NCBI GenBank assembly: GCA_019915015.1
Contig: JAHBBC010000001.1
Location: 1,488,001 to 1,552,000, forward strand
Direction of reading: 5' to 3'
Length of the DNA: 64,000 nucleotides
From: Auriscalpium vulgare
Lineage: Eukaryota; Basidiomycota; Agaricomycetes; Russulales; Auriscalpiaceae
Positions 36,136 through 47,044 of the stretch are shown here, piece by piece. Both the position numbers and the translations under genes were made by a program. The notes under the pieces were generated by a model. It ran no database searches, had not been told where the DNA came from, and saw nothing but the letters and a program-made list of their open reading frames with translations. Positions within the stretch are counted from its first letter, which is position 1. The number at the start of each line of letters is the position of its first letter.

Positions 36136-38585
36136 CTACGAGCGCAGACGAGCTAGTGTGTCCTTGAAGTGCTTCTCTAGCTTAGTCGCATGCTTCCACC
36201 ATATCGATTCTTCCGCATTGTAGAAGCGGCAGTTCTCGAAGATGAGCTGCGCATCGTCGGTGAATGTCTCCAAGCTCGTATACTGCCCGTCGTCAAGCTT
36301 CTTCTCCAGCGTGCTCAGGTCTGCAATAGCACATCCATGAGCTAAGCAGCGGTCGAAAGAAAAGGAAGGAGAGCGACGCACCCATCGGCTGATCAATTAC
36401 GTCGTAGTAATCCGGTACTTCTGCTCTGTTGACAGGCGTCTGGAAAGGCCAAGCGGACGGATGCGTCTGCATTTCGGACAGCAGACGAGACATGATGCTC
36501 CGCTCGGTGTTCTTTGTCACGGGCCTTCGGTCCCTGCGCGACGAGGCAGGATGAATGGGCTGTACCACCGGACGGCGGGTAGGGCTACTACTTACTCAGT
36601 CATGTCAGGTGTCCACCCGCTCTCTTCTGCAGACGAGCAGTAAGTACGGAGGGTTCGAAGCAATTGCGGGGAAACGCACTTAATCCGGGGATATCGTGTG
36701 GATTCAATATTACGCCTTCCCCCCTTCCACTTTGGAACTGAGCGAGCCCATCATACACTATATGGCTCTTCGACATTTGGCGGATCTTTGCCAATATTGC
36801 CTCGCGCTGCTGAGCAAGCATGTCCTTTGTGGCGAGGTAGTCAACGTTTCGCAGTAGTGTGCACTGCATGATTGTGCCGCCCTCGTAGTCTTTGATATAG
36901 CCTGCCCACACGGAGCGATCAAGGGTTATCTCCTTCGAGAATCCCTGCTTCTTGAAGTACCCGACAGCGAAGTTGTCGGCGTATGTCAGGAAATACATCA
37001 TGTCAGGATAGATGTTTCGTATGTGTGCTTTGAAGTGGTCCATGAGCATGCCTCCGTAGCCCTACAAAATACGGCGGTCAGCAGAGGCTTAGGGCTCCGC
37101 GTCAAAACAAACCTTCTCTTGAGCGACCGACGCTGTTGCGAAGAACACGATCTCCGCGAAACCCCGATGCGGAAACGGTCTGTAGCAGATACCGCCGACG
37201 ACCTTGTAACCGCGTTTGCAGATGGCGAGACATTTGGAGTTAGAGTCAAACACGAGACGGGCGATGTATTCGCGCGGCATGACGGGAAGCTGTTTCCGAA
37301 ACAGCGTCTTGAGATTGGTCAGAATCACGAGAGACCGCGGCTGGCCGTCGTTCTCGACCGGTAGGACTTGGATGAGCCCGCGGCGCAGCTCCACCGCCGA
37401 TGGCTTTTCCGGCTTGATTGGAGGCTGTCAATGGCGACCGAAATGTCAGCTATATAAATGGTGGTAAGAGTGTAACCCTCGTACCGCCGACGTAGCTGCG
37501 CTGCTGTCCACGGTTACGCCCGTCGCCAGCCGGTCCAACTGGCCCTCGTCCATTTGCTCCTCCATCTTGACGGTGCGCTCGTGTCCGTTCATGGGTGATA
37601 TCTCGCCATTCATCACCGCCTGCACTTCACCCGTCGGCGGTGCGATCGATGTCGGGGCCGTGTGCGCTTTCGACTTCTTGCTCGATGTCTTCTTCCCGCT
37701 ACGGCGACCAGGGGGCACACGCCCATTCTCTGGACGGTTCATCGCGGAGTGATTCAAACGCGCTGTCAGGGCCAGAGGTTGCTCTTCCTCCTCCTCTTCG
37801 TCCTCGGATATGCGGCGCCTTTTGGCCAGCGGCGGGCCGTCCTCGTCGCTGAATTGAGACGAGGTAGGCGAAAGAAGAGGTTTGTCTGAGGAGGACAAAG
37901 CTTTGTACATCGCGATAAAAGGACCGCGGGTAAGGTTTGTGATCAGTGTGTTTGCCGCGTGGCAGTGAACCAAGGAACTTACCGGGCGACGCCACTGGCT
38001 CTGTGAGAGGACTAGCGGGCGCAACGGGAAGTCGCATCTCATCTTTAAGCGCGGCAACCTGGGCGTCGGAATACGCAAAATCCAACAGCTTCCCTGTAGC
38101 CTGCCGGTAATACTAACAGGTAAGTCTAGAGGATAACAGGGCATTGAAACTCCGCACCTGCCAAGGGGTAAAGGTGTGTTCGGTTCGGAAGACGGAACGG
38201 CATTTGCTTGAACAAACATGGGGACGGAGATTGGCGGACGTACCTCGAGATGCTCGTCTAGGCTGAGAGCTACCCGGACGCGCCGCTCGAACTCATCATG
38301 GTCCAGTTCTGCCTCGTTGGCACCGTGTTGCCTTGGTTCGTGTCCGCAGTCGCACAGTTGGAGATAATCCACGGGCCCGTCGTCATCGTCGGACCCGTAT
38401 CCGGCGAGGTCGGTCAGATAATTATCCGTCTCTCGGTCATCGCGGACGAGTTCGAGGGATGAGGAAGGGTGCAGGCCGGTGCAGTCAGTGCACAGGGAAC
38501 AATGAATATAGCGGGATATTTTGAGGGAGATATGGTCGTCTGAGAGCTTTGCGCGGTTGTTTGATGCGGGGTAGAGGACCTTCAT
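36136..38585 (-). CDS. GCN5: Histone acetyltransferase GCN5
   Basis: Eight exons from ATG 38585 to the stop at 36136. Order of domains: an N-terminal Cys/His-rich region ([14 protein letters not shown], then [13 protein letters not shown], residues about 25-100); a disordered Lys/Glu linker; the GNAT catalytic domain with [20 protein letters not shown] acetyl-CoA loop, [20 protein letters not shown] and the catalytic glutamate in the AEIVFFA strand; the ADA2-binding-like segment ending [15 protein letters not shown]; and a bromodomain ([39 protein letters not shown]). GCN5 acetylates histone H3 in SAGA/ADA. The N-terminal Cys/His part is absent from yeast Gcn5 and recalls the PCAF_N domain of animal GCN5/PCAF. 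Confidence 0.95.
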
Positions 38586-38922
38586 GGTTGATGGAAGGAG
38601 GTAATTTCGGAGGTGCACTGGCAACGGACCAAACCCACGTGCTCCTCATCTAATCTTATCGCCGTCAACTCAGTGGCTCCCGTCGCCATCTTCGCTCTCG
38701 CCTGTGCGCTCTCGTCGCCCGTCGTGGCACTCTACACGGTCAGCCCTTGTTTACTGAACATACCAGCGTGCTCATGGCGAAGTTCTAGACACACGTTTAT
38801 TCCTTTTGATGGAGCGGAAATAGCGTGCGAGCTTCGACGTTTCTTTCCTTCCGCATGCCATAGTCGCCATGCACCTCCCTCCCTCCTTGCAGGCGCCGCC
38901 CGGCTGTCGCACTCGCAGCGGC
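38586..38922. promoter_or_regulatory. Divergent intergenic region, GCN5 / GH45-like gene
   Basis: 337 bp between ATG 38585 (reverse) and the preferred ATG 38923 (forward). It also contains an in-frame alternative ATG at 38869 for the secreted protein. No specific regulatory motif is recognised. Confidence 0.4.
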
Positions 38923-39839
38923 ATGGTAGCTGCCCTGCCTATGCTCACCTGTTTCTTCCTTCTTTTTTCTGTCGCCCGCGCCTCCTCATGGATCGAATAC
39001 CCCTCCGACGGCATCGCAACCATGACCCACTACGAGATGCCTCGGGACTATATCGCATCCTGCGGGTGCACCGGCGATAGCACGCACTACCCTACCGCCG
39101 CACTCAATCAAAACGCATTCGGAAGCAGCACCGCGTACGGCCCGTCGTGCGGACGCTGTTTCAAGTTGTCGCTGCTCAATACTTTTCTGTCGGACCCTCC
39201 ATTCTACCCGCCTTCCCCAAAGAGCATCGTGGTCAAAGTCACCGACCTCTGCCCATTGAGCACGACAGGATGGTGTAATGCGACGACGAGCGGGCCCAAT
39301 GCGTTCGTTCCTCTACTTACTCTTTTGTCTGGTGCACGAATTGACTGGAATACGTTCTCCATCCCTTCAGTGCCGGAAATTATCTAAATTTTGACTTGTC
39401 CTTTCCTTCACAAGCCATCCCCGACGACTTCTTCCCATCTAATGAGTCGTACTATGGTGAGTGTGACATGCTGTGCCTACCTTCCAATAAAACTCACTTT
39501 ACTACCAGGTTACACGGTCAATACTTCCAACAACGCTAGCGTGTCTTATCTCCGTCTCACAAGCGATATTCTCTAGGACTTCGGGGTCTGGAATGTCACC
39601 TATGAAAGTGTCTCCTGCGCGTCCAACTGGGCAGGCTCCAAGGATGCGTCCGCGCTCGGGAGCGTGCCAGCATTGGAAGATGGTGCATGTTGTCCTGCGG
39701 ACCCTATGGTATGAGCTTTGCCTCCATTTGTTGGTACCATTCTCACATCGTATAGGGTACCACCCTCGACACATGTCCCTCGTTCTCTGACCAGAACGGT
39801 ATACCGTGCGTATTTTCCGCTTCCCGGACCATTCAATGA
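38923..39839 (+). CDS. Secreted double-psi beta-barrel protein, GH45/expansin-like
   Basis: Five exons (38923-39302, 39371-39456, 39508-39515, 39577-39708, 39756-39839) give 229 residues. The ATG at 38923 is preferred over 38869 because it starts a clean signal peptide (AALPMLTCFFLLFSVARA). The mature part has the barwin/RlpA-like layout: SCGCTGDSTHY, AALNQNAFGS, YGPSCGRCFKLS, IVVKVTDLCPLS.TGWC, NYLNFDLSFPSQAIPDDFFPS and DFGVWNVTYESVSC. This resembles subfamily C GH45 endoglucanases and their expansin-like relatives, including an Asp at the NFDL position that may match the general acid. The protein probably acts on or loosens cell-wall glucan; enzyme activity is not certain. The third exon is only 8 nt, and the intron after it has an unusual GTCAAT donor. 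The C-terminus is short and ends just after a Cys. Confidence 0.82.
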
Positions 39840-40208
39840 ATCATTCATGACTTACGCACTCTCCACTCTCGAAGACCCAACACATCTTCCACTAGTTCGT
39901 CAGGAAGCATCCACTACCCAGCGCCTGTTACTTTTTGGTCATTCACATTTACCTCCATCTGCTTGATCTATGCTTTCACCGTTTTGTTCGTATCTAAATA
40001 GACTTGGCTCGCATCGGGAAGATTGCCCAAGAGGAGATTGCCTTCAGTTTATACCACATTCTCAATTATTCTTGATTTATGCTGAGAACATGTACGTACG
40101 AAAACGAGCGGGATAGCAGCAGCCCCAGTAATAAATAATATGTGTACATCTTCCCCGGTCCGTATGCAACGACCCTCGTGTGCAACATGACGAGATCAAT
40201 ACGTGCGC
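39840..40208. other. Convergent 3' intergenic region
   Basis: 369 bp between two converging stops. AT-richer than the coding parts (for example near 40050-40140). An alternative last exon of the GH45-like gene (acceptor near 39904) would run into this region but gives a less family-like end. No other gene seen. Confidence 0.5.
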
Positions 40209-41801
40209 TTACTTCTCCAAATCATCAACCCGCCTGTAATGGCCCCGAGACCGCTGCCTGTACGCTCTGTACTGGCGCGCCACCCACCGGTGGCCGCCCA
40301 CTGCAACAAACATCGCTGTCGGGACGACAACAACGATGGCGCCGACTATCAGCCAGCGTGTTGTCGAGATCACGATCTTTGGCTCGATGACCTCCTCGGT
40401 GCTCAAGGGCTGGGTCTCTGCTGGGGGAGCGACCGCGGGCGGCAGGGAGGGCATGCCGGTCGCAGGGCCAAAGGCAGGCTCGTCGAGGTCTTCGAGGTCC
40501 TGTGTAATAACACGTTTTATTCGCATGATGGCATTTACATAGATAGGACGCCGACTAGAGCTCAGCGTGGGTAGGTACCTCAGGATCAACAGGAATCTGA
40601 AGGGTGGTGTTGGTCAATGGTCGAGCAAGTATAGTCGAGGATACTGACCTCGCCCGATTCCACAATGACAACGTCTTCCACGGGCTTGTCGTTCCTGCCC
40701 TTCGCGACGTCCTCTGAAATGAAGATTAGCCTGAGTTCGAGATGCAGGAAGTACAGTGCGTACCGATCTTGGTGATGATATCATAGCCCTCAAGGACTTC
40801 GCCGAATACGACCTGCGAAACTGTGAGCCCCAGTTAGCATTCACAAGCATGCGACTTACGTGCTTCCCATCCAGCCAGCTAGTCACAACAGTGGTGATGA
40901 ACTTCACAGAAATTAGAATTCGTCCCCAAGGTTGGCCTGATTTTTACTCACAAATTGAGAACCTGCAACCGCGGCCGAGGGTCAGAAGTCGAAGGATGAT
41001 TACGGTATGTGTGACCCACCGTTAGTATCCTTGCCAGCGTTCGCCATGGACAACAAGCCGGGCTTGGTGTGCTTAAGTTTGCTGGCGGGAGTATTCAGTC
41101 AGGAGTAGAAGATACAAATGAAATCAATACGCACAAGTTCTCGTCGGCGAACTTGTCTCCATAGATAGACTGTTGAGGCGCTCGCATCAGTGTGAAGCCT
41201 ATTAAATGTCCACAACGCGCATACCTTCCCGCCAGTACCGTCACCACGAGCTACGCAGAACCCCAGCTAAGAACAGCGACACAACAACATACGAGCAGTC
41301 CACATACTGAAGTCACCACCCTGGATCCTATTGTGTGATGGTCGGTAAGCGCCATCTCCCGCTGCTCCTGTTAAGAGCAAACTCACATGAAGTTTTTGAT
41401 GACACGATGGAACTTAGAGCCCTTGTATCCAAAACCGAGCTCCGTTCCGTCCTTCTTCACACCCGTAGCCAGTGCGCGGAAGTTCTCCGCGGTTTTGGGG
41501 ACCGTCTGCGTTGTCAAGCAATGCGGTCAGTCCCACTGCTCCCAACAGCCTGCGAAGAAGCCGTACACCACCATAGAGACCAAGCACGACTGAACGGGGG
41601 CGAGAAGCGAACACGTCAACGCCGATTGCGGACCGGGCTGAACTATAGACACATACCGCGACCTAGGTTCTCCTCGCCATGCTTGATGTCGAAGTAAACC
41701 TTGTTGGTGATCTTGGGACCACGGGCAGCCTCTACCGACTGTGCGCAGAAGACCGCAGCGAAAGTGGCAATCGCGACGAAGAGAGAAACCCGCAACAACA
41801 T
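40209..41801 (-). CDS. Secretory-pathway cyclophilin (peptidyl-prolyl isomerase) with C-terminal membrane helix
   Basis: About thirteen very short exons from ATG 41801 to 40209. A signal peptide ([22 protein letters not shown]) is followed by a complete cyclophilin domain: [42 protein letters not shown] (catalytic Arg), [59 protein letters not shown] (Trp of the cyclosporin site). After the domain come acidic and Pro-rich residues and a membrane helix ([21 protein letters not shown]) with a basic cytosolic tail. The enzyme should assist protein folding in the ER. Compared with soluble cyclophilin B, the added transmembrane anchor is the unusual part. No KDEL-type signal is seen; the protein ends VDDLEK. 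Confidence 0.92.
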
Positions 41802-42062
41802 GGTAACGGGAGAAATGAGAGTTACAGGGACTGACAAACGCGAACTCTTTGAATGTCGACGTGGCGGCCGGCGAATGCCGACGACCCGGACACGTATCGA
41901 AGGACCAAGATATATTCCATTAGCTACGCGGCCTCTTAATGATATGTCAAGTAAGTACGTTGGTACTGGCTGTACATGCATGGCACCAAGGTGAAGATAC
42001 AGCATTAGTGATTAGCGTCCGCGCGTGAGTGTAGTAAACATATAATATGATGCATTCCCAAA

Positions 42063-44945
42063 CTACCGCTTGCGTTTGCGGGGAGGATTTGCCCTTCTGG
42101 CAGGGCGGGCCGGAACAGGCATAGGTATAGGTGGGGGTGCTGGGACGAACGCGTGCATGGCAGCCGGTGCAGGTGCATATACGGGTGCGGGGCCGGCTTG
42201 GGCAAGCCCGGCCATAGCAGGTAGCGGTGGTCCTGGAACTTGAAACAATGGCATATGCACTGCGTTATGCAGTGCTGCACGATCCCGCCGGACGCGGGCT
42301 GCAAGAGCGTCCCTCTGAGCAAGAGCTGCGCGCGCTGCGCGCTGTCTCTGGTCATGATGGCGATGCAACAGCGCCGCGTGCTGGGGTAAAGGATGTGCGC
42401 CAGCAGCGAGCTGACCCGGGAGTCCTTGGTATTGATACATGGCTGCTCCATGGATGTGCTGTATGATTGGAGGGTTTCCGGGATGGGGTTGGACGGGGGC
42501 CGGCGGGGCCGGCGGCAGGTCCACCTTGATATCATCCTCGTCCACGTCAGGATGCTCGAGCTTGTACTGTTCAAGGGCTTTCTTCGCGGCAACTGTCACC
42601 TAAAAAGCAATTGCGGGTCAGCGAATGCCGCTATGGAGATCATCGACAACCGACCTCGTCAGCATGTCTTTGCTCAACAGCATCCCAGAGAGGACATTTG
42701 CTTGAACTCGAACTCGCAACAGGCTGTCCAGGAACTTGCACACGAGAATTCTGCCCAAAATTTCATTAGAATGCCGCGCATATAACGTCATAATCGCAAC
42801 CTACATGCTCAAAGTGCTCATAGCCGACGATGAGTTGACGGCAGACGTAGCAAGAAAGCGCTGAGCAGTTAGGACACGTCATTTTATTGCACTACAAGGA
42901 ACATAAGCGAGTCTGTATTAGAGATTGGAGACAGAGACGCACCCCGTATTCCTTGATAAACGCTTTCAAAACATAGTTTAGGACAGCAGCGCGACTACTC
43001 AGCCTGAGGACAAACCTTTCTGGCACTTTGGACAGTTCCGCATCAGAGCACGGGCTAGGAAGAAGGATAAGAATGGGGAGACAGTAAAGGTTAACCCACC
43101 CACTCATAGCTTCCTCGACCGCATGCTTTCCGTCTAACTTCTTGTCCTCTTCCACTTCTGCAACGAGCCTTGAGCATACCATTTCCACAGCCTATGTGCT
43201 GCTTACCTTCACAACTCTTTGGTAGATGATCCTGGGCGAGGAATCGTAAATTCAACGCCCTTCAAAAAAGCGCGGGTAAAAGCGACAGACCTCTTTCTTG
43301 CATTTCCGGCAACTGACCTTGCCACACTCCTCATTTTGGCACCGAAAGAGTTTGTCGACCTCGATATCGACATCCATGACGACCCTGTACTCGCAGAACG
43401 GGCACTCCTCGAGACCCTCCAGGGCAGCAGCCTCCAGATCGCGCCGCTGGCGCACGCGCTCGTAAAGCCCAAGCAGTTTCACAGGTAGAATGCGACGAAG
43501 CTCGGAGTCGGGGAAATTGAGTTTGCACCCAGATGCGTCCATGCACGGAAGATCGGGCTTTTGCTCGCCAAGCCTGGTAGACGCATATGTCGTCACGCAA
43601 GATCCGCAGAAGAGGTGAGCCTCAGGACATTGAATCATCTTGTCCTGCGGCTTATGTGAAACGCATGTCAGAGCATAGTGAAAATGTGCTTACAAAAGCA
43701 TACGTCGCGAAGCAGCAACCGCATTCGATACCGTCGCCAGTGTCTTCGTACTCTTGCTCATTTATCTCTTCCGCGAGCTTCTGATCTCGCTCCGTCGCAT
43801 CTTCTCTCAGCTTCTCCAGCAGCCATTCCCTTTCTCGATCAAACTCATCGTCCTGAAGTTCCGGCTTGGCTTTCCCTTTGCCCTTGCGCTTTGCCGTCGA
43901 CTGTAGTTGAGTGGTACTCTCTACAGCCGTATCCTCTTTCATAAGAAAAAGATGCGTGGGCGCGTAAAATCCCTCGTGCATGGCCAACGTCTCGGAGATA
44001 TGATCACGTTGGATAAGTGGGAAATCCAGACGTAGTTGGTCCTGTTTGCGCGTCAATACGATTCGCTTCGCATGACTGTAGTGACTTACAACTGCGACGT
44101 CTCGATACCAGGGTCCCCCCTGGTATTCCCTATCGGTCCGCGAGTAATCGACACCAGTGCTCGCGGATCCGGCGTTCACCATGCTATCCGACGCCTTTCC
44201 TTTGCCCTTGTCGGGCAAGTCTCTCGGGTATGTCGGATCTTCGAACAACGTGTGCAAGACAGCACCAACCAGATCATCGGGGTGACTGGCTTCCAAACGG
44301 TCAAGAAGCTCGAACACATGGGCCGCATGAACGTCAGGAACAACCTCGCAGACCTGCGCGACATAGCGCTCATACAGCGCTTGAGGATCTTCAGGAAGAA
44401 CCTCCTCCTCAACCGAGGCTGGGATGGGAGAGGATACTCGCGGTGGCGTTGAACGGCGGTGAGGAGTAATCTCCACGACCGACTCAAAAGACCTGCAGAT
44501 GGACTTGGCGGAAGAGTCAGCCTCGCAACGGGGAGGTGTTATATCGCGTGGCGGGGTAGGCAGCTGCTCTTGCTCGATACTGAGGCTGCGCATAGGTGCC
44601 TTTCCTTTGGGAGAGGTAGATGATTCGATACTGCTGAACAACAGTTATAGACGATAACAAGGCACAACATAGACCGTAAACACACCTGGGTAGTCGGACG
44701 GGCCGTCTCGCGTGCGCACCACGCGCGGATCCTGGAGCTTTCGACGAGCCAGCCTGCGGTTGTGCCGCTACCCTGCGCCTCTTGCGTGACAGAGAACTCT
44801 CATCCGAGGAGTCAGACAGCTCTATGACTTCATGCTCGTCGAAGTCTGGAAGGAAAAGCGGGGAGCGTTTGCGTCGAATCTGTCTTGCAATTCGTAGTTG
44901 CAGTTCCGGCTCGGGTGAGGAAGAGAGATCGATGACTTCGACCAT
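42063..44945 (-). CDS. RBR E3 ubiquitin ligase, RNF216/TRIAD3 type, with N-terminal SUMO-interacting motifs
   Basis: Ten exons from ATG 44945. The first residues contain two hydrophobic-acidic motifs, VIDLSSSPE (residues 4-12) and VIELSDSSDE (about residue 43), typical SUMO-interacting motifs. A disordered part and a helical region follow, then the RBR: RING1 (ECGCCFATYAF, QCPEAHLFCGSC), IBR (CPFCEYRVVMD, CQNEECGKVSCRKCKKEDHLPKSC) and RING2 (MRNCPKCQKAFIKEYGCNKMTCPNC, then LSCYVCRQLIVGYEHF). The Cys in KMTC is the likely catalytic thioester cysteine by comparison with RNF216. A C-terminal tail has a PLWDAVEQRHADE helix like the RNF216 C-terminus and ends Pro/Ala-rich with RKRKR. It would make ubiquitin chains via a Cys-ubiquitin intermediate; the SIMs suggest SUMO-conjugate recognition. 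Confidence 0.9.
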
Positions 44946-45675
44946 GATGAGAGACAAGGAGAGTGAGCGCCCGGCTGGCTGCGCCTATGTTGATGAGAAC
45001 GAGTGGTCGACACGAGGCCTCTTATTCCCCGTGCGAGAGACTTGCGAGGCTAGATAGAGCTACAGCTTTATCGAATGGCGAGGAGGATACGGAAAGTGGA
45101 CGGTAGCGCTTTGTGTAGTGGGATGCTGGGTTAAGGTGAGGACGCAAAGGGGCTCAATAATGAGGCTGGCGCCTACGCGCGCGTGACCGTGTTTCGTCGT
45201 CTAGCGGCAGTGCTACTCTAGCGGCTTGTCCCACAGATAGCCTTGTTACATATTAGAAGTGCGTTCAATATATTCTCATAATGAAACCCTACTAAATTTT
45301 CGCCATCTTCTCGAAGAGCTGGTTACAGGTGCAAGTGAAGGAAGGTCAAGCATCGTGGTTTGGGAAAGGATGCAATCATCCTTTGCGCGGTAAGTAACTT
45401 CAACATCGGGAACGATGGAAGTGCTTACTAGGTGGCGACCGCGCAACGGCCACGCCCAAGCATCGCAATGTGGGGACTCACTCTGATCAGAACAAAGAGA
45501 TTGCTACCACGCGTGTGGAAGAACAATGTCACGACGTTGACGGCCATGACCACGTCCACAAGCCTTGCATCCGCGACATGCCGAACCATAAGAGAGGGAA
45601 CAGAGCAAAACACGTCCTCGCCCCACCTTCTGCATTGTTTACCATTCTCCACCCACTTGGGATCCTAAGAAGATC
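44946..45675. other. Divergent intergenic region, no supported gene
   Basis: 730 bp between two divergent starts. Short ORFs on both strands have no protein character. The segment 45230-45300 is AT-richer and could include promoter elements of either gene. Nothing specific is recognised. Confidence 0.5.
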
Positions 45676-46714
45676 ATGGCGACGTCGCAGCCGCAAAACA
45701 TTTCGTTCGAGAAAGAGCTTCATGCTGTCCTGGATGGGCACGTCATCATTGTGGCACCCGTGAACGGCGGCGAGATCACCAAGATTGAGGCGCAGCTTGG
45801 AAGCGCCCCAGCGAGAATCAAGAGGAAGGCCTTGATATCCCCCGAATGCAGTGCGTAACCACGAAGTCTTCGTTAGGCTCTTTCCGTTAGGCTCTTCGGG
45901 TTGACATCCCTCGCCACAGGGAAATCCCTACTGCAACCATCCGACGTCGACGAGGCATCGAACAAGAGACGCAAGACGACGCTACATGCCACGAAGGACG
46001 GCAAGCGCGTCGTGAGCCGTACTCCCCGCAGTGGTATGCTGCCACAGGAGTCAGCAACCCCGAGCGCCATGCAAGCTTCCTCGACGCGGCAACGCCGCCC
46101 TGAAGGCACCATTGGTGAGCCAACTTTAAGCTTCATTGTGAATCAAAGCAGAAATGACGCGATTTGTATCCCTAGCCAGGCGCCAAATGGCTACCCGGGA
46201 GAGGTATAAAGCACTGGGCAGGCGGAAATCGGAACGCCTTGTCAACAAGGCGGAAGGAGGACCTGACGCAAGCGAGAATACGGCCCCACTTTCATCGACC
46301 GAATCGCAAGCCAAGGCCAAATCGCGAGCCAAGGCCAGTCCTGCGACGAAGGCAGGTGTAAACACAAGCTCGTCAGGGACTGCTTCTTCCTCGTATTCGG
46401 CCGCATCCGGGCGGAGAGCCTCAGGAGCAACAGTCTCCCCCGAGGCGCAGGCAGGCGCTGGGCCTGATGAGCAGAGGCTCACCGCCATGAAGAAGGGAGA
46501 GTGGAAAGCCACGCTCGAGCCCGGTGCGCACCGCGTTGCGGTCCCAACAACTCCTCTATCGAGTGCCAACGGGCCAACCTCCACGGTGGTCCTCTCGTCG
46601 GCTCGTATTTTGTCTCACGCTTTAACGAACGGGTGGAGGCCCGGGCGTGTGACCGCCAGTGCAGATGTTTCGGAGGTGCGGGAGGACGTGTCAGTGTGGA
46701 ACGCGCTCAGCTAG
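45676..46714 (+). CDS. Basic, low-complexity protein of unknown function
   Basis: Three exons (45676-45850, 45920-46114, 46176-46714) give 302 residues; phases agree and both introns have standard GTGCGT/GTGAGC donors. An ordered N-terminal part (FEKELHAVLDGHVIIVAPVNGGEITKIEA cut short here) is followed by basic, Ser/Thr/Ala-rich sequence with NKRRKTTLH and RRKSERLVNKAEGG, resembling nuclear localisation signals. No known domain is seen. A nuclear role is an inference from composition only. Confidence 0.62.
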
Positions 46715-47044
46715 AGTTTGAGCGATAAGCCATGCGTTTGTAGTACTTATTCTGTTTGTTTCCAAAGCAAATTAGTGACTAGCGTACGGTGGTTGCCAGT
46801 AACTCAGTCTGGATATATACTTGATGTCCGTCTGCCTTGTACTGTGCAAACCATACCGTCATAGGCCACGACCGAACAACTTCCTTCAGCCTTTCCTTTC
46901 CATCGACACATCAAAGTTTATCAGCCTTTGCGCAGCATGCGCAACAGGAACTGTATCTGGAACTCCAGGCTATGATAGGCTACCTTACTCGCCACAATAA
47001 ATACTGTTACATATATCAGGATTGTACAACATGTCACGCAGTAC
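46715..47044. other. Convergent 3' intergenic region
   Basis: 330 bp between converging stops. Somewhat AT-rich with several AATAAA-like hexamers (for example AATAAATACTG near 46998). No gene seen. Confidence 0.5.
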
